64,000 nucleotides of DNA from assembly GCA_905221605.1 (NCBI GenBank), contig CAJNDS010001779.1, positions 1,082,646 through 1,146,645 of the forward strand. The letters are read 5' to 3'. A program made the position numbers and the translations under genes. This document shows positions 23,493-33,256 of the stretch, piece by piece. The notes under the pieces are model-generated. The model saw nothing but the letters and a program-made list of their open reading frames with translations, made no database searches and was not told where the DNA came from. The stretch's first letter is position 1. Every line of letters starts with the position of its first letter. This DNA comes from Symbiodinium natans (taxonomy: Eukaryota > Sar > Dinophyceae > Suessiales > Symbiodiniaceae).

Positions 23493-23733
23493 AAATCATA
23501 CGAGTGTGTTTTTGCCCAATACGCTATTTAAAGTGAGTGTGCAGTGTGTAGGAACTTCGTTCTGAAGCTGAGTTTAAGCTCACAAGAGAGAATTCGTTTA
23601 GTTTGTGCACTTCGTGACTTTTGGCTCAAGTGGCTCTGACTGTGAAAAAGAGAGAGCTGTCCGCACTTGTGTGAGAGGTCAGGGTTCGTGCTTTCAAGGG
23701 AAAAGGCACCAGAGGGACCTTCGTTTTTTCACG
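23493..23733 (+). repeat. 5' LTR (possibly truncated)
   Basis: This is 241 bases, matching 33016-33256 at all but one position. It has CCAAT followed by TATTTAAAG near 23510-23535, which may be promoter elements. TTTTGGCTCAAG at 23619-23630 matches the 3' end of the dinoflagellate spliced leader. Homology starts abruptly at AAATCATACG, without the TG expected for an intact LTR end. Confidence 0.85.
23619..23630 (+). other. Relict dinoflagellate spliced-leader match in the LTR
   Basis: TTTTGGCTCAAG is identical to the last 12 bases of the conserved dinoflagellate spliced leader. It recurs at 33142-33153 because it is part of the LTR. Dinoflagellate retrogenes are known to carry relict leader sequence from reverse-transcribed trans-spliced mRNA. 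Whether this match has that origin is inference. Confidence 0.55.
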
Positions 23734-23745
23734 TGGTAGCGGAGC
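23734..23745 (+). other. Primer binding site, initiator-tRNA-Met-like
   Basis: TGGTAGCGGAGC lies directly after the 5' LTR. The usual copia site is TGGTATCAGAGC (complement of the initiator methionine tRNA 3' end). The sequence here would fit a tRNA ending GCTCCGCTACCA. This is the expected place for minus-strand priming. Confidence 0.75.
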
Positions 23746-24148
23746 TTGTGCCTTGTGGTACGAGCCCGTGTATGGTCTTTGGTTGTCTGTCAGGACTCTG
23801 TGAGTGCCTGGAGGCAAGTTTGGGATTGGAGCCCAGACTGCCAGTGGACCGGAATCTCTTGTACTCGGACCGTGTAAGTGAGTACCGGGAAGCCTACCCT
23901 GTGAGGAGGCGGATCCGGACTCATCAGGCTTGGAAGCAGTTGGTTCAGCGGCTGTTGAGGCACTTTGGAGCCCGGGCAAGGTGGTTTGTCTGGAACTGGA
24001 TTGGTTGTGACCGATCTTGGAGGAATACGGTGCTTGGTAGAGTAGAACTAAGGTTCTTCAGGAGCCTGGACCATCTGGTGTTGGTGAGAGAATTTTCGCC
24101 AGAAGACGTTGTGGAGAGACTGCAGGCTGGAGCCTGAGTTCAGGAACT

Positions 24149-27145
24149 ATGTTGAATACATCCCCACGACATACCAGTGGAGCTCATGTGAGGAGTCCAA
24201 GAGGTGGACGAGAGCGTGGAAGCTCTGTGCCCATCATGGATGCTGAGACAAGGCGAAGGGTAGACCCTTTTCCGGGTTTGGGAAATCCCAACCCACTGTG
24301 GGTGCAAGGTTTGGCACAAGGAAGCCAACCTGTGTATGGCCCAGTGCCCAGAGGTCGAACTCCCGCCAGAAGCCCTCATGGGGTAGCTACTGGAGCACCC
24401 CAACAGACAATGGGAGGCCCTTCGTTTCCCCCTGGTTTGCCTCAGCAAGCGGTAGGAAGTCCTTCGTTACCACCAGGACTATCCACTGGACCTCCTCAAC
24501 CTGTGGTGACACCATCACAAACATCACCCGACGTGCAAGGGTTGACGAGACAAGTGCGAGAATTGGAAAGCATGATGCAGCAACTGGTTGTGCAGCAACA
24601 GCAGTTTATGCAAACGATGACTTCGTCCATGGTGCAGCAACAGCAGCAGCATCAGCAGTGGATGATACAGCAGCATCAGCAACAGCAGCCACAGCAACAG
24701 CAACAGGTGAATCCCCCCTTACCTCAGGATGGTGTTCCTGAGAACATGCCCAGTTCTTCTTCGGGATGTCAAGGTGCATCGCCAGTGGGTACTCCTGCGA
24801 AGGGGACCCAGCTTTTTCGGATGGCGAGCCCAAGTCCCCCACTGAGACCTCCACCTCTGGAGCAAGAAAGGGAAAGGGATGTGTTTGCTCGATCGGACAA
24901 ATGGTTGCCCAGTTTGCCGACCATTGACTTTTCGTCTTGGAAGGATCGCATCTCTGAAGCTCTTGGATTCTTGACCTGGATGGAGAAGCTGACCAGTTGG
25001 GTTGGTTTGGGTTCAGAAGTGTTTCCCAATGAGCTCATGCATGCGGTGAAGACTCAAGAAGAGTCTCGGCTGAAACAGGATCGACTTACTGTGGAGCAAC
25101 AGAAGAGGTCGACGAGGCTGATGCACATCCTGCGACAGACTTTTGCAAATCATGAGAAGAGTTCTCTGATTTTGCAGACATATGTTGAAAGTGAGAGCAC
25201 TTATCAACAATCTGGTTTTGTGGCTTTGAGATTGCTGGCGAAGGAGTTTTGCCTGAAGTCGCGAGCTGAATGCCTGTTCTTTCGGTCGCAGCTGGTGAAT
25301 CAAACCGTGAAAGCACCCAGTATTCCGGAGATCATTCGAAAGATTGAGCATGAGTTGAACAAGTACACCAAGCTGCTCAATAGTCTTGATCCCGATGTGC
25401 ATGCTGGTGGTTTGCAGATCCAAGAAGCGGATTCGGTTATGGTTTTGCTGCGCAGTTTGCCAGATCGGTGTAGAAGCCATTGCTTGTTGCATGGCGATAG
25501 TGAATCGTTTGAAGATCTGAAAAGAGTTGCTCTGAAGTTTGAGGTGCAACAAAGGGTGTGGTCAGAAGCCCCTGGCACGAAGCTTCAACCTTTTCGAGAT
25601 CCCAATGAGGGAAAGGGCAACGAAGGAAAACCAAAAGGCAAAGGAAAGGAACAGAAAGGCAAGCGCGAATCAAGCAAAGGTGCTGGCAAACGAGCTTCAA
25701 GCCAGAACAAGAAGGATGTGGAGTGCTATGTGTGTGGTGGAAAGGGACATTATGCCCGCGATTGCTGGTATAAGGAGGGAGATTCAGGCAAGAAGCCCAA
25801 TTCCCCCAATGCTAAGGCGAAAGCCAAGGCAAAAGGAGATCCCAAGAAGAAGCCCGAAAAGGGAAAGCCCAAAGGAAAAGGCAAAGGAAAGGGGAAGACA
25901 GTTGCTGAAGTCTCCCAAGAGGGTGAGTCGAGTGACTACCAGCTAACTGGAGGTGAATGGAATGAACCTGAGTCAGAGGCCCGAGTGGAATCTGTGTTGC
26001 AACCTCTGGAAGAATTGCTCGATGAAGTGAGAAAAGAGTGGATTCCCCGGAGTACTGATGAGATAGATTGGTCATGGGAAGTTGAGACGAGAGTCCGGAT
26101 TGCCGAGTTGGAGCATCGGATCTCTACCGATTTATCTCAGATGTTGCCATCTAAGTCAGTTCGGTCTTTGATGAAACCTCCGATGAATCAAGTCAAAAGC
26201 ATGGAAAAGGATGATGCAAGCAAATGGTGGTTGATTGACTCAGGAGCATCGGTGACTGTGATTGCGAAAAGATACTTGGATGAGTTCCAGATCTTGGATC
26301 GGAAGGCGTTGGGACCTAATGAGAGGTACTCAGCAGCCAACGATACCCCGGTGAATGTCTTCGAGCGAGTTCGCATCCGAGCCTTGCTGCCTATGTATGA
26401 AGGAAAGCAGTATCTTGGTTTGACATCGGTGTGTGTGACTGGAGTTGTAGCAGATGTGGCTCACAACATCTTGAGCACCGAGCAGATGGTGAATACTGGT
26501 TGGGAAGTGAAGTTCACTCGAAGAGAGATTTCGCTGCGACACGAGAAGAAAGGAGTCATGGGATATGGAGTATCCTGGGCTGGATGTCCTTGGATCTACC
26601 TGCAAGGTGATGCTGGAAAGCGAAAGAAAGTAACCTTTGGAAGAACTGAGGTTCGACCCATGGATGTGGATGATGGCCAACGACCGATGGAGGTTGATCA
26701 GATGCAGTCAGTGCAGTCAATGACCAAGAAAAAGCAAGAAGAAATGGAGCTGCATCGGATGCGAGGCCACATTCCTTTTTCGTCCGAATGTCCTCATTGT
26801 CGGATGACAAGAGGAACAACCCAGCATCGTCGGACCAAGGATGCTCAAGACCGACCCGTGGCGTTGCAAGCAGATTTCTGCTTCATCAACCTGGTAACTG
26901 GTACTTTTGCGAAAGACCAGCCGACGGCTCCCAACATGAAAGTACTGGTCATGACTGAAATGTCAACCAGAATGATTGGATGTCTGTTGGTAGGGACCAA
27001 TGCTGACAATACCTCCAGCTGGATTCGTTATTGGATGAATGCTTTCGGACTGGACATTGCAGGGTCTGCTGTGCTGTTGAGGACAGACAGCGAGACAGCG
27101 GTGAGGCCCTCATCAAGAGAGCCAATCTGGGGATTAGGATTGTGA
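24149..27145 (+). CDS. Copia Gag-protease-integrase N-part (998 aa)
   Basis: Gag: a Pro/Gln-rich N-terminus with poly-Gln (residues about 143-187) leads to a capsid-like helical region (about 250-470), a Lys/Gly-rich stretch, and a CCHC zinc knuckle CYVCGGKGHYARDC (526-539). Aspartic protease: active-site DSGA at 697-700. Integrase: zinc-binding H869, H874, C881, C884, then catalytic aspartates at about 909 and 980. The frame then breaks; residues after about 985 are out of frame, and the third catalytic residue lies in the next ORF. ATG 24149 is the first start after the upstream leader stop at 24137. The protein would form virus-like particles, process the polyprotein and integrate cDNA. 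Confidence 0.9.
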   Translation: MLNTSPRHTSGAHVRSPRGGRERGSSVPIMDAETRRRVDPFPGLGNPNPLWVQGLAQGSQPVYGPVPRGRTPARSPHGVATGAPQQTMGGPSFPPGLPQQAVGSPSLPPGLSTGPPQPVVTPSQTSPDVQGLTRQVRELESMMQQLVVQQQQFMQTMTSSMVQQQQQHQQWMIQQHQQQQPQQQQQVNPPLPQDGVPENMPSSSSGCQGASPVGTPAKGTQLFRMASPSPPLRPPPLEQERERDVFARSDKWLPSLPTIDFSSWKDRISEALGFLTWMEKLTSWVGLGSEVFPNELMHAVKTQEESRLKQDRLTVEQQKRSTRLMHILRQTFANHEKSSLILQTYVESESTYQQSGFVALRLLAKEFCLKSRAECLFFRSQLVNQTVKAPSIPEIIRKIEHELNKYTKLLNSLDPDVHAGGLQIQEADSVMVLLRSLPDRCRSHCLLHGDSESFEDLKRVALKFEVQQRVWSEAPGTKLQPFRDPNEGKGNEGKPKGKGKEQKGKRESSKGAGKRASSQNKKDVECYVCGGKGHYARDCWYKEGDSGKKPNSPNAKAKAKAKGDPKKKPEKGKPKGKGKGKGKTVAEVSQEGESSDYQLTGGEWNEPESEARVESVLQPLEELLDEVRKEWIPRSTDEIDWSWEVETRVRIAELEHRISTDLSQMLPSKSVRSLMKPPMNQVKSMEKDDASKWWLIDSGASVTVIAKRYLDEFQILDRKALGPNERYSAANDTPVNVFERVRIRALLPMYEGKQYLGLTSVCVTGVVADVAHNILSTEQMVNTGWEVKFTRREISLRHEKKGVMGYGVSWAGCPWIYLQGDAGKRKKVTFGRTEVRPMDVDDGQRPMEVDQMQSVQSMTKKKQEEMELHRMRGHIPFSSECPHCRMTRGTTQHRRTKDAQDRPVALQADFCFINLVTGTFAKDQPTAPNMKVLVMTEMSTRMIGCLLVGTNADNTSSWIRYWMNAFGLDIAGSAVLLRTDSETAVRPSSREPIWGLGL

Positions 27146-30100
27146 CCCAAAGAGCACCTCCGCAGGGACATGAAGCGGTTGGTGGTGTGGAAAGGGCAGT
27201 GAGAACACTCAAGGAGTTGTTCAGCACGGTGAGGTTGGATCTACGAGCGCAGGGCTTTGACTTGAAGAGAAGTCCTCGAGCGTTTGAGTTTGGTCTGATT
27301 TACTGTGCTGCAATGCACAATCACCATGCAGCTGCCTTTGATGGGAAGAAATCACCCCAGGAGTTGGTACTACAGAGATCCCTCCATGAGTGTGGATCGT
27401 CGTTGATAGGTGCTACAGTTCTGGCTGAGCTACCGGATTCGATGAAAACCACGGCGCTCTCCCGGTTTGTGGAAGCAGCCTATGTGTACCCTGAAGTTGG
27501 TGGCTTGACTCATGTTGTGAGTGCCATGGTGGATGGTTGTCCAAAACACTTTCGAGCAAAGTCCATCAAGCACATCGTTCCGTTGAAGATTGGGTTGGAG
27601 CATTGTCAACATTTGCTCAAGGAGCATGATCCATCGGATACATTGGCTCCCCCGATTCTGAAGGAGAAAGAGGATGGTGTGCCCGATCGGATTGAAGGTG
27701 AAGCGGACAAGGCCTTTGAGGGCCGAGTGTCTGATGGACCGACCACAGACATGAGCAAAGTTGGACCTCCAGCTGCATGGGTGAAGGAACATGGTGGCAC
27801 AGCGAACTGTCCTGCGTGTGGTCCAAAAAGAGGAAAAGCCAACCACAATGCTGAATGCCGAAAACGGTATGATGATTGGTTGAAAGCTCAACGACAACGG
27901 TTGGAATCGAAAGAACCAACAGAGGAAACTCCAAAAATGGACCAGAGAAGCTCAAAGGATGCGGGGGTGATGGAGTCTGGAAGTGAGCCTTCACTCCTGA
28001 AACGCCCGAAGATCACCTATGAGAGTCGACCAGATCCCAAGTTGGAGGAGAGGCAAAGCGTCACAACACCTGCGACAGAAGTTGTGGATGTTGACATGGA
28101 GGATTTTGAGGATCCAAGTTTGCCTTACCAAGGGATTCCAGATGAGGCAATGGAACCTGGATACTTCGAAGGAGAAACTCCCGCTGAGGATGAAGCGATC
28201 CCAATGGAGGAAGAAAAACCTCAAATGGATGTGGATTCAGTTCCAAATGAGTCCAATCGAGTTCCCCGGCGTTTAGAGAGTTTAACTTCAGATGTGAACT
28301 CAGTTCCAGATGAGTCCAATCTAGTTCCCCGGCTGATCAATCGTATTTGTTTAGACCCAAGACTCGATGTGCCTCAAGGTCCTATTAAAATGGTAAGCAG
28401 TGACGAGAGTCCGAAGTTGGTACATGTGACCAATTCGATTCTGCTCAACAAGAATAGCACTTTCCCGGAGTCCATGAAGGTGTGTGGATTCCAAGTTTGG
28501 CTGGCAAGACCCACGAGTGTTCTGTCTGAGATAGATGGATGTCCATTAGATGTGGATAAAACAGTGGAAGGCCGGCGAACTGAGCTGCAGAGTATGACTG
28601 CTCACAAAGCAGGGAGAGTGGTTGGAGCAGACGAGGCTCAGAAGTTTGCTCGTCAGCATGGGATAAAGATCATCCCAACCCGATGGGTCATAGGCCCAAA
28701 GGTGGTGAATGGCAAGGAAGCTGTGAGAGCTCGGTGTGTGGTGCAAGACATCGCAAAGGGGAGCACAGCATCATCTTTAGGACTGAGTGCTACGACTCCT
28801 TCTTTAGAAGCGTTACGGACGCTTTTGGCCATTGCTTCGGTAGATGCTATGGATATCGCAACTTTGGATGTTAGCACTGCATTCTTGCATTCCCCCCTTC
28901 CGAAAGGATCGAAGGCGATTATCCAATTGCCCAAGGATGTTTCCGCCTGCAAGGACTATTATGTCCCGGTGTTTATGATTCTGGATCAAGCCATGAATGG
29001 TTTGAGAGTTGCCGCCAAAGCTTGGAACTTGAAGCTGGCGACAGTTGTGAAGAAAGTTGGGTTGAAGCAATGCCCAACGGAACCTTCCGTCTTCGAGGGC
29101 ACTGTGAGAGGGAAAAGATTCCTCATGTTGTGCTATGTGGACGATTTGATTCTGTGTGGCACTAGAGATGCCATTCGGTTGGTGACCGACACCCTGAACG
29201 GAGAGTTGAAGATCAAGGAAACGGGTCGAATCACTTCCACTGGTGGAAAGATCACCTTTTTGGGGCGAGAGATTGAGAGACAAGGGAGTCATCTCAGGAT
29301 GCGAGTGCCCCCGGCATACTTAGATGCCCTGTTCGAGACAGAGTTCTGTAAGGACCTGAAGGTGGTTACTGCTCCTCCGGACATCGTGAAAACGGTCGAG
29401 AAGGGCAGAGCAAGTGGTTCGGATCCTGAGTTGAGTGACACTGCAGCTGCGAGGTACAGAGCAGTACTTGGCCGGATTGCATGGTGGGGTCAGTCGAGAC
29501 CTGACCTGAGTAGGTGGATGTCCATTCTTTCGCAAGGACAGTCCAAGCCAACAGCATGCTTTGAGCAAGCATTGCGACAAGTGATTAGGTTCCTAAAGGG
29601 ACAATACCATGCATGGCAGTACTTTGGCCCTGATGGGAATGTACCAGACAGTGGGCCGGCGCAGCTGGAAGTGTATGCGGATGCCAGTTGGGCACCCCAA
29701 GCGTCGTTAGGACGAAGATCTGTGTCGGGCATAGCCATCTTTTATAGAGGATGCCTGATCAAGGGAATCTCTCGAGTTCAAGGGTGTGTATCGCTGAGTT
29801 CTTGTGAAGCCGAGTTGAGAGCCATCTTGACTGCGGTACAGGAGAGTGAGGGACTTGCGACTTTGATCGGTCAGTTGGCCGAGTCAGATGTCACGATCCG
29901 ATTGCACACTGACAGTTCCTCAGCGAGAGCGGTTTTGCTAAACCGTGGGTTGAGTAGGCGAGTTCGCCACTTAGACATCGCTGTCTGCTATCTTCAGGAG
30001 CGGATACAGGAAGCTCAGACCTTGAAGGTCATTTGGTGCCCGACAGCGGGAATGATCGCTGACGTTCTTACAAAGTGTTTGAGTCAAGTGACATTCTGTC

Positions 30101-32145
30101 AGCACCAGCAAGCTATGGGTATATACCCTGGTGAAGATGTGCAGCAGGTGTGGAGGATCTGTGGAATCCGACCAAGGGTTGGAGTTCAGGCATACCAGTG
30201 TGCCGAGGCAACTGGATGCAGTGTGGAGCAAGTTGGATCGTTGAAAAGTGTGAAAAAGTGTGGTGAAGTTTTTGAAAATTTCCACCTTAGAAGTCCCGAA
30301 ACCCTTCGTGAAGACTCTTCCCCTGAGGTTCAAGAAATGGATTTATGGTCCAACCGCAAAAGCTTTGGTTCAAGCACCACGGAAGCTAGCCCTAGCCTGG
30401 AGCCTGTACCTTTGGTGAAGGACAGGAAAATGGCAGCTGAAGACAGCAGGAAGGGTGAGCAGGGTGCTGAGATGAAAAGCCCCTTTTGGTGTAAGGTTTG
30501 CAAATGGTTGTTCAGATCCGAGCATGCTGCCGGGTTGAGCTGGGATGAAAGTGGCAAGCCCAAGTGCGAAAAGTGCAAACAGACTGTGACAGTCTCTGGC
30601 ACGGATGCAAGCCATGCATTCCATCTCCGAGAGGCAGAGAAGGAGCGCCGAGCTGCTGGAAAAAGGGGTGATAAAGGTGAAAGCCGAGGCTCAGGCCAAG
30701 CTGCACCGAAACCCAAGGCCATGCCGAAGGTGATTGAACGGATGGTCGACGTGTTTCCGGAGCTGGCGGATCCAGAGCCGCCGAAGTGGTTCGGTGATGT
30801 GTCATGGAGTATCTGCCGGCGCGGAACTCCAGTGGATGAGCTAGAGCTCAAGGACGTGATAGGCACGCTATCCGACAAGGATATGTTGCGCTATCAAAGC
30901 TCATACGAGAAGCTGGTGAAGCCCATCCAGGAGGTGTGTGAGCTACAGGAGAAACCCACGAAGATCTTCGGAATCTTGGATGTCCGTGGACAGATTGGTG
31001 GCAAGGCCATCATCTGGGAGATGGCAGTGAATGAAGGAGGACTGTACATGGAAGTGCCGCCGGGAATGTGTGGCCTGGCGATGTTGAGCTTCGTGAGGTA
31101 CTTGAAGAGAAAAGGGATAATCCCTGTTTTGCTTCTGGGTGAGCACCAGGACCTCGGAGTCTTGCGGATGGTGGATCTGTTGTGCATGCTACCCATTTTG
31201 GGAGCAGAGAGGATCATGGAGGATGAAGCTGAGAGCTCGTATTATCCCCCATGGGTGTTGCGCTGGAAGAGAAGTGCAAAGGAAGGATCCTTGGTGTTTA
31301 AGGAACTGGTGGAGCGAGTGCGAGTGATTTCGATGTTGTCGTGTGATACACTTCGGATTCACGAGCCGGAGCTGAGGGAGAGACCAGTCCCCAAGTGGTC
31401 GTTTGTGGCCTACAGCCACTACAGATCCGTGATGGAGTCTGTTGCAGGATTCTTGGAGGACCTGGAGAAAAAGAAAGAGGAGATCACCGACACGCAGAGG
31501 GCGGCAAGCTGGAAGAAGGTGGTTGCGAGTGAGACTCGAAGCGGTGTTGTGTGGATCTGCAAGTGTAAGTGGCACTTGCCGACCGACTATGTGGTGAGGT
31601 TCAACTTGACGTTGCCTGCCGACATGTGGCAGCAAGCCTTTGGGATCATGGGTGAGAATGTTGGGAAACTCGAGAAGGAGGAAAAGGACCTGAAGCGGAT
31701 CCTCAAGGCTGCAGCGGAACAGCAAGACCGAGAGTTCGAGGAAGCTGAGCGAAAGCGCAAGCGCATCGCCGACCTGTCAGCTGCCGAGGAAGAAGCTGCT
31801 AAGAGAGCAAAGCTGGAAGGCGAAGCGGTTCGCTCGCCTGTGTCAGTTGTACCATCTGAGTTGGATGCAGCAGCTATCGCGCAGATTGCTGAGCGTGTGA
31901 AGGCAAGCTCTAGTGTTGCCGATTTGGAGCTGATGTTGGAAGAGAAGAAGAGAAAGGTTGGAGACCAGCCAACTGAGAGGCCTGCGGAGACGCCAGCTGA
32001 GCCTAGCCGATCTTCGCAGGATGTGGTGATGGAAAAGAGGACGGCTGAGTTGGCGGAGATGAAGGAAGCCGCCAAGGAGCGCCGCGCCAAGTTGATGGAG
32101 TCAACTGGAGCTGGCGAGAAGAAGGGCGAAGAGGATGAAGAATGA
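27031..32145 (+). CDS. Copia integrase C-part, RT, RNase H and long C-terminal extension (1704 aa frame)
   Basis: The true junction with the preceding ORF lies near 27100-27125, so the first ~25 codons here are out-of-frame sequence. The integrase catalytic Glu is at about residue 54, some 35 residues after the last Asp, as expected for D,D-35-E. A linker carries a C260-C263-H272-C276 motif. Reverse transcriptase follows (LDVSTAFLH about 612, YVDD 702-705), then RNase H (VYADAS about 882, SSCEAEL about 925, HTDSSSA about 960). From about 1040 to the stop there is a ~660-residue extension with C1154/C1157/C1179/C1182 and a terminal Glu/Lys/Ala coiled-coil region. Such an extension is not part of standard copia Pol. 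Confidence 0.9.
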   Translation: MDECFRTGHCRVCCAVEDRQRDSGEALIKRANLGIRIVTQRAPPQGHEAVGGVERAVRTLKELFSTVRLDLRAQGFDLKRSPRAFEFGLIYCAAMHNHHAAAFDGKKSPQELVLQRSLHECGSSLIGATVLAELPDSMKTTALSRFVEAAYVYPEVGGLTHVVSAMVDGCPKHFRAKSIKHIVPLKIGLEHCQHLLKEHDPSDTLAPPILKEKEDGVPDRIEGEADKAFEGRVSDGPTTDMSKVGPPAAWVKEHGGTANCPACGPKRGKANHNAECRKRYDDWLKAQRQRLESKEPTEETPKMDQRSSKDAGVMESGSEPSLLKRPKITYESRPDPKLEERQSVTTPATEVVDVDMEDFEDPSLPYQGIPDEAMEPGYFEGETPAEDEAIPMEEEKPQMDVDSVPNESNRVPRRLESLTSDVNSVPDESNLVPRLINRICLDPRLDVPQGPIKMVSSDESPKLVHVTNSILLNKNSTFPESMKVCGFQVWLARPTSVLSEIDGCPLDVDKTVEGRRTELQSMTAHKAGRVVGADEAQKFARQHGIKIIPTRWVIGPKVVNGKEAVRARCVVQDIAKGSTASSLGLSATTPSLEALRTLLAIASVDAMDIATLDVSTAFLHSPLPKGSKAIIQLPKDVSACKDYYVPVFMILDQAMNGLRVAAKAWNLKLATVVKKVGLKQCPTEPSVFEGTVRGKRFLMLCYVDDLILCGTRDAIRLVTDTLNGELKIKETGRITSTGGKITFLGREIERQGSHLRMRVPPAYLDALFETEFCKDLKVVTAPPDIVKTVEKGRASGSDPELSDTAAARYRAVLGRIAWWGQSRPDLSRWMSILSQGQSKPTACFEQALRQVIRFLKGQYHAWQYFGPDGNVPDSGPAQLEVYADASWAPQASLGRRSVSGIAIFYRGCLIKGISRVQGCVSLSSCEAELRAILTAVQESEGLATLIGQLAESDVTIRLHTDSSSARAVLLNRGLSRRVRHLDIAVCYLQERIQEAQTLKVIWCPTAGMIADVLTKCLSQVTFCQHQQAMGIYPGEDVQQVWRICGIRPRVGVQAYQCAEATGCSVEQVGSLKSVKKCGEVFENFHLRSPETLREDSSPEVQEMDLWSNRKSFGSSTTEASPSLEPVPLVKDRKMAAEDSRKGEQGAEMKSPFWCKVCKWLFRSEHAAGLSWDESGKPKCEKCKQTVTVSGTDASHAFHLREAEKERRAAGKRGDKGESRGSGQAAPKPKAMPKVIERMVDVFPELADPEPPKWFGDVSWSICRRGTPVDELELKDVIGTLSDKDMLRYQSSYEKLVKPIQEVCELQEKPTKIFGILDVRGQIGGKAIIWEMAVNEGGLYMEVPPGMCGLAMLSFVRYLKRKGIIPVLLLGEHQDLGVLRMVDLLCMLPILGAERIMEDEAESSYYPPWVLRWKRSAKEGSLVFKELVERVRVISMLSCDTLRIHEPELRERPVPKWSFVAYSHYRSVMESVAGFLEDLEKKKEEITDTQRAASWKKVVASETRSGVVWICKCKWHLPTDYVVRFNLTLPADMWQQAFGIMGENVGKLEKEEKDLKRILKAAAEQQDREFEEAERKRKRIADLSAAEEEAAKRAKLEGEAVRSPVSVVPSELDAAAIAQIAERVKASSSVADLELMLEEKKRKVGDQPTERPAETPAEPSRSSQDVVMEKRTAELAEMKEAAKERRAKLMESTGAGEKKGEEDEE

Positions 32146-33015
32146 ACTGAGATGCTAAGTGATCTCAGTGGTTGGGTGGGTGAGTGAAACCCGCAGCCAT
32201 TTTTTGGAAGCCATGGCCGCGTTGCCGCCATGGAGCGCCCGCGATTTTTCTGGTTAGTGTGAGCCCTTGTTTCAGTGCATGAGAAGTTTGCAAAGAGGAG
32301 GCAAAATGATGATGAAACTCAACGAGGGACTCTATAGCCCCTTCTGCAAGGCGTCTGATTGCCACCTCTGAAGACGTTTTTGGCTGATGGTACGCTGGAA
32401 GAAGCGAAACTATGAAGCCAATCTTTTCTTGAAGGATCAGCTAGCCGATGCTAGTTGGTGAGTTTGGTGACCTGGAAGATGCGAGACTGAGGAGGAGTAC
32501 CACGACAAGGTCGAGTGCTGAGTGGGAAACATCTGAAGCTTGCATTAATTCGTTTTCACGTGTTTGTCACCACGAACTCTTGGATTCGTTCCAAGACAAC
32601 CCTGCCCCAGTGCAGGTGGATGCAAGTTTAATTCGTTTTTCACGTGTTTGGACAACGAACTCTTGGGTTACCAGTGATGTGGACCCAGGACAACCTGCCT
32701 GATGGTGGGATCTTGCATGAGTTTTAAGTTTGATGTCAGAGATCGACTGGTGTGTTGTTTGTTTCGTTTGGTGGCGAGTACGCACCAAGGGAATGTGGCC
32801 AGGGCATCCCCTTAGTGTTGAAGTGCCGAGCTGGGCTTGGACTTCAGATCTTTGACATGAACCCTCAGCAAAATGCGGGGGGTGGAAGATTGTGGCTGAT
32901 CAGTGATGTTTTTGTCATGTTTTGGATCAGCTTGTATAGGTTTGTTTTGCTTCGGAGTGATTGGGAATCCGTGTGATCCCATCCTCGATGGTTTATGCCT
33001 CGTTGATTTCCAAGG
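32146..33015 (+). other. Retrotransposon 3' untranslated region with polypurine tract
   Basis: Non-coding between the pol stop and the shared 3' LTR part. It contains two copies of a motif with CACGTGTTTG followed by ACGAACTCTTGG (about 32546-32584 and 32629-32666). A purine tract (32877-32889) next to TGTGG would prime plus-strand DNA. Confidence 0.7.
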
Positions 33016-33256
33016 AAATCATACGAGTGTGTTTTTGCCCAATACGCTATTTAAAGTGAGTGTGCAGTGTGTAGGAACTTCGTTCTGAAGCTGAGTTTAA
33101 GCTCACAAGAGAGAATTCGTTTAGTTTGTGCACTTCGTGACTTTTGGCTCAAGTGGCTCTGACTGTGAAAAAGAGAGAGCTGTCCGCACTTGTGTGAGAG
33201 GTCAGGGTTCGTGCTTTCAAGGGAAAAGGTACCAGAGGGACCTTCGTTTTTTCACG
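33016..33256 (+). repeat. 3' LTR (shared part; may start at ~32891)
   Basis: Direct repeat of the 5' LTR, including TTTTGGCTCAAG at 33142-33153. A purine tract (32877-32889) followed by TGTGGCTG at 32891 is where a copia 3' LTR would be expected to begin. The full 3' LTR may therefore be about 366 bases, with its first ~125 bases missing from the 5' copy. Confidence 0.85.

Larger units (their letters stand above)
23493..33256 (+). mobile_element. Ty1/copia-type LTR retrotransposon
   Basis: Order on the plus strand: direct terminal repeat (23493-23733), tRNA-type primer binding site (23734-23745), gag-protease-integrase ORF, integrase-RT-RNase H ORF, purine tract (32877-32889), direct terminal repeat (to 33256). 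Integrase before reverse transcriptase marks it as copia (Pseudoviridae-type) rather than Ty3. The two terminal repeats share 241 bases with a single visible difference (C at about 23707 versus T), so insertion was recent. A frameshift within integrase suggests this copy is not autonomous as assembled. The 5' repeat seems shorter than the 3' one. Target-site duplication was not found. Confidence 0.92.

Noticed and set aside
23667-24137. 156-codon ORF across the LTR and primer binding site
   Set aside because: It overlaps the LTR/PBS leader, has no known domain and stops just before the gag start; best read as leader sequence.
25013-25578. Antisense ORFs inside gag
   Set aside because: They are shadows of the gag-pol frame with no recognisable motifs.
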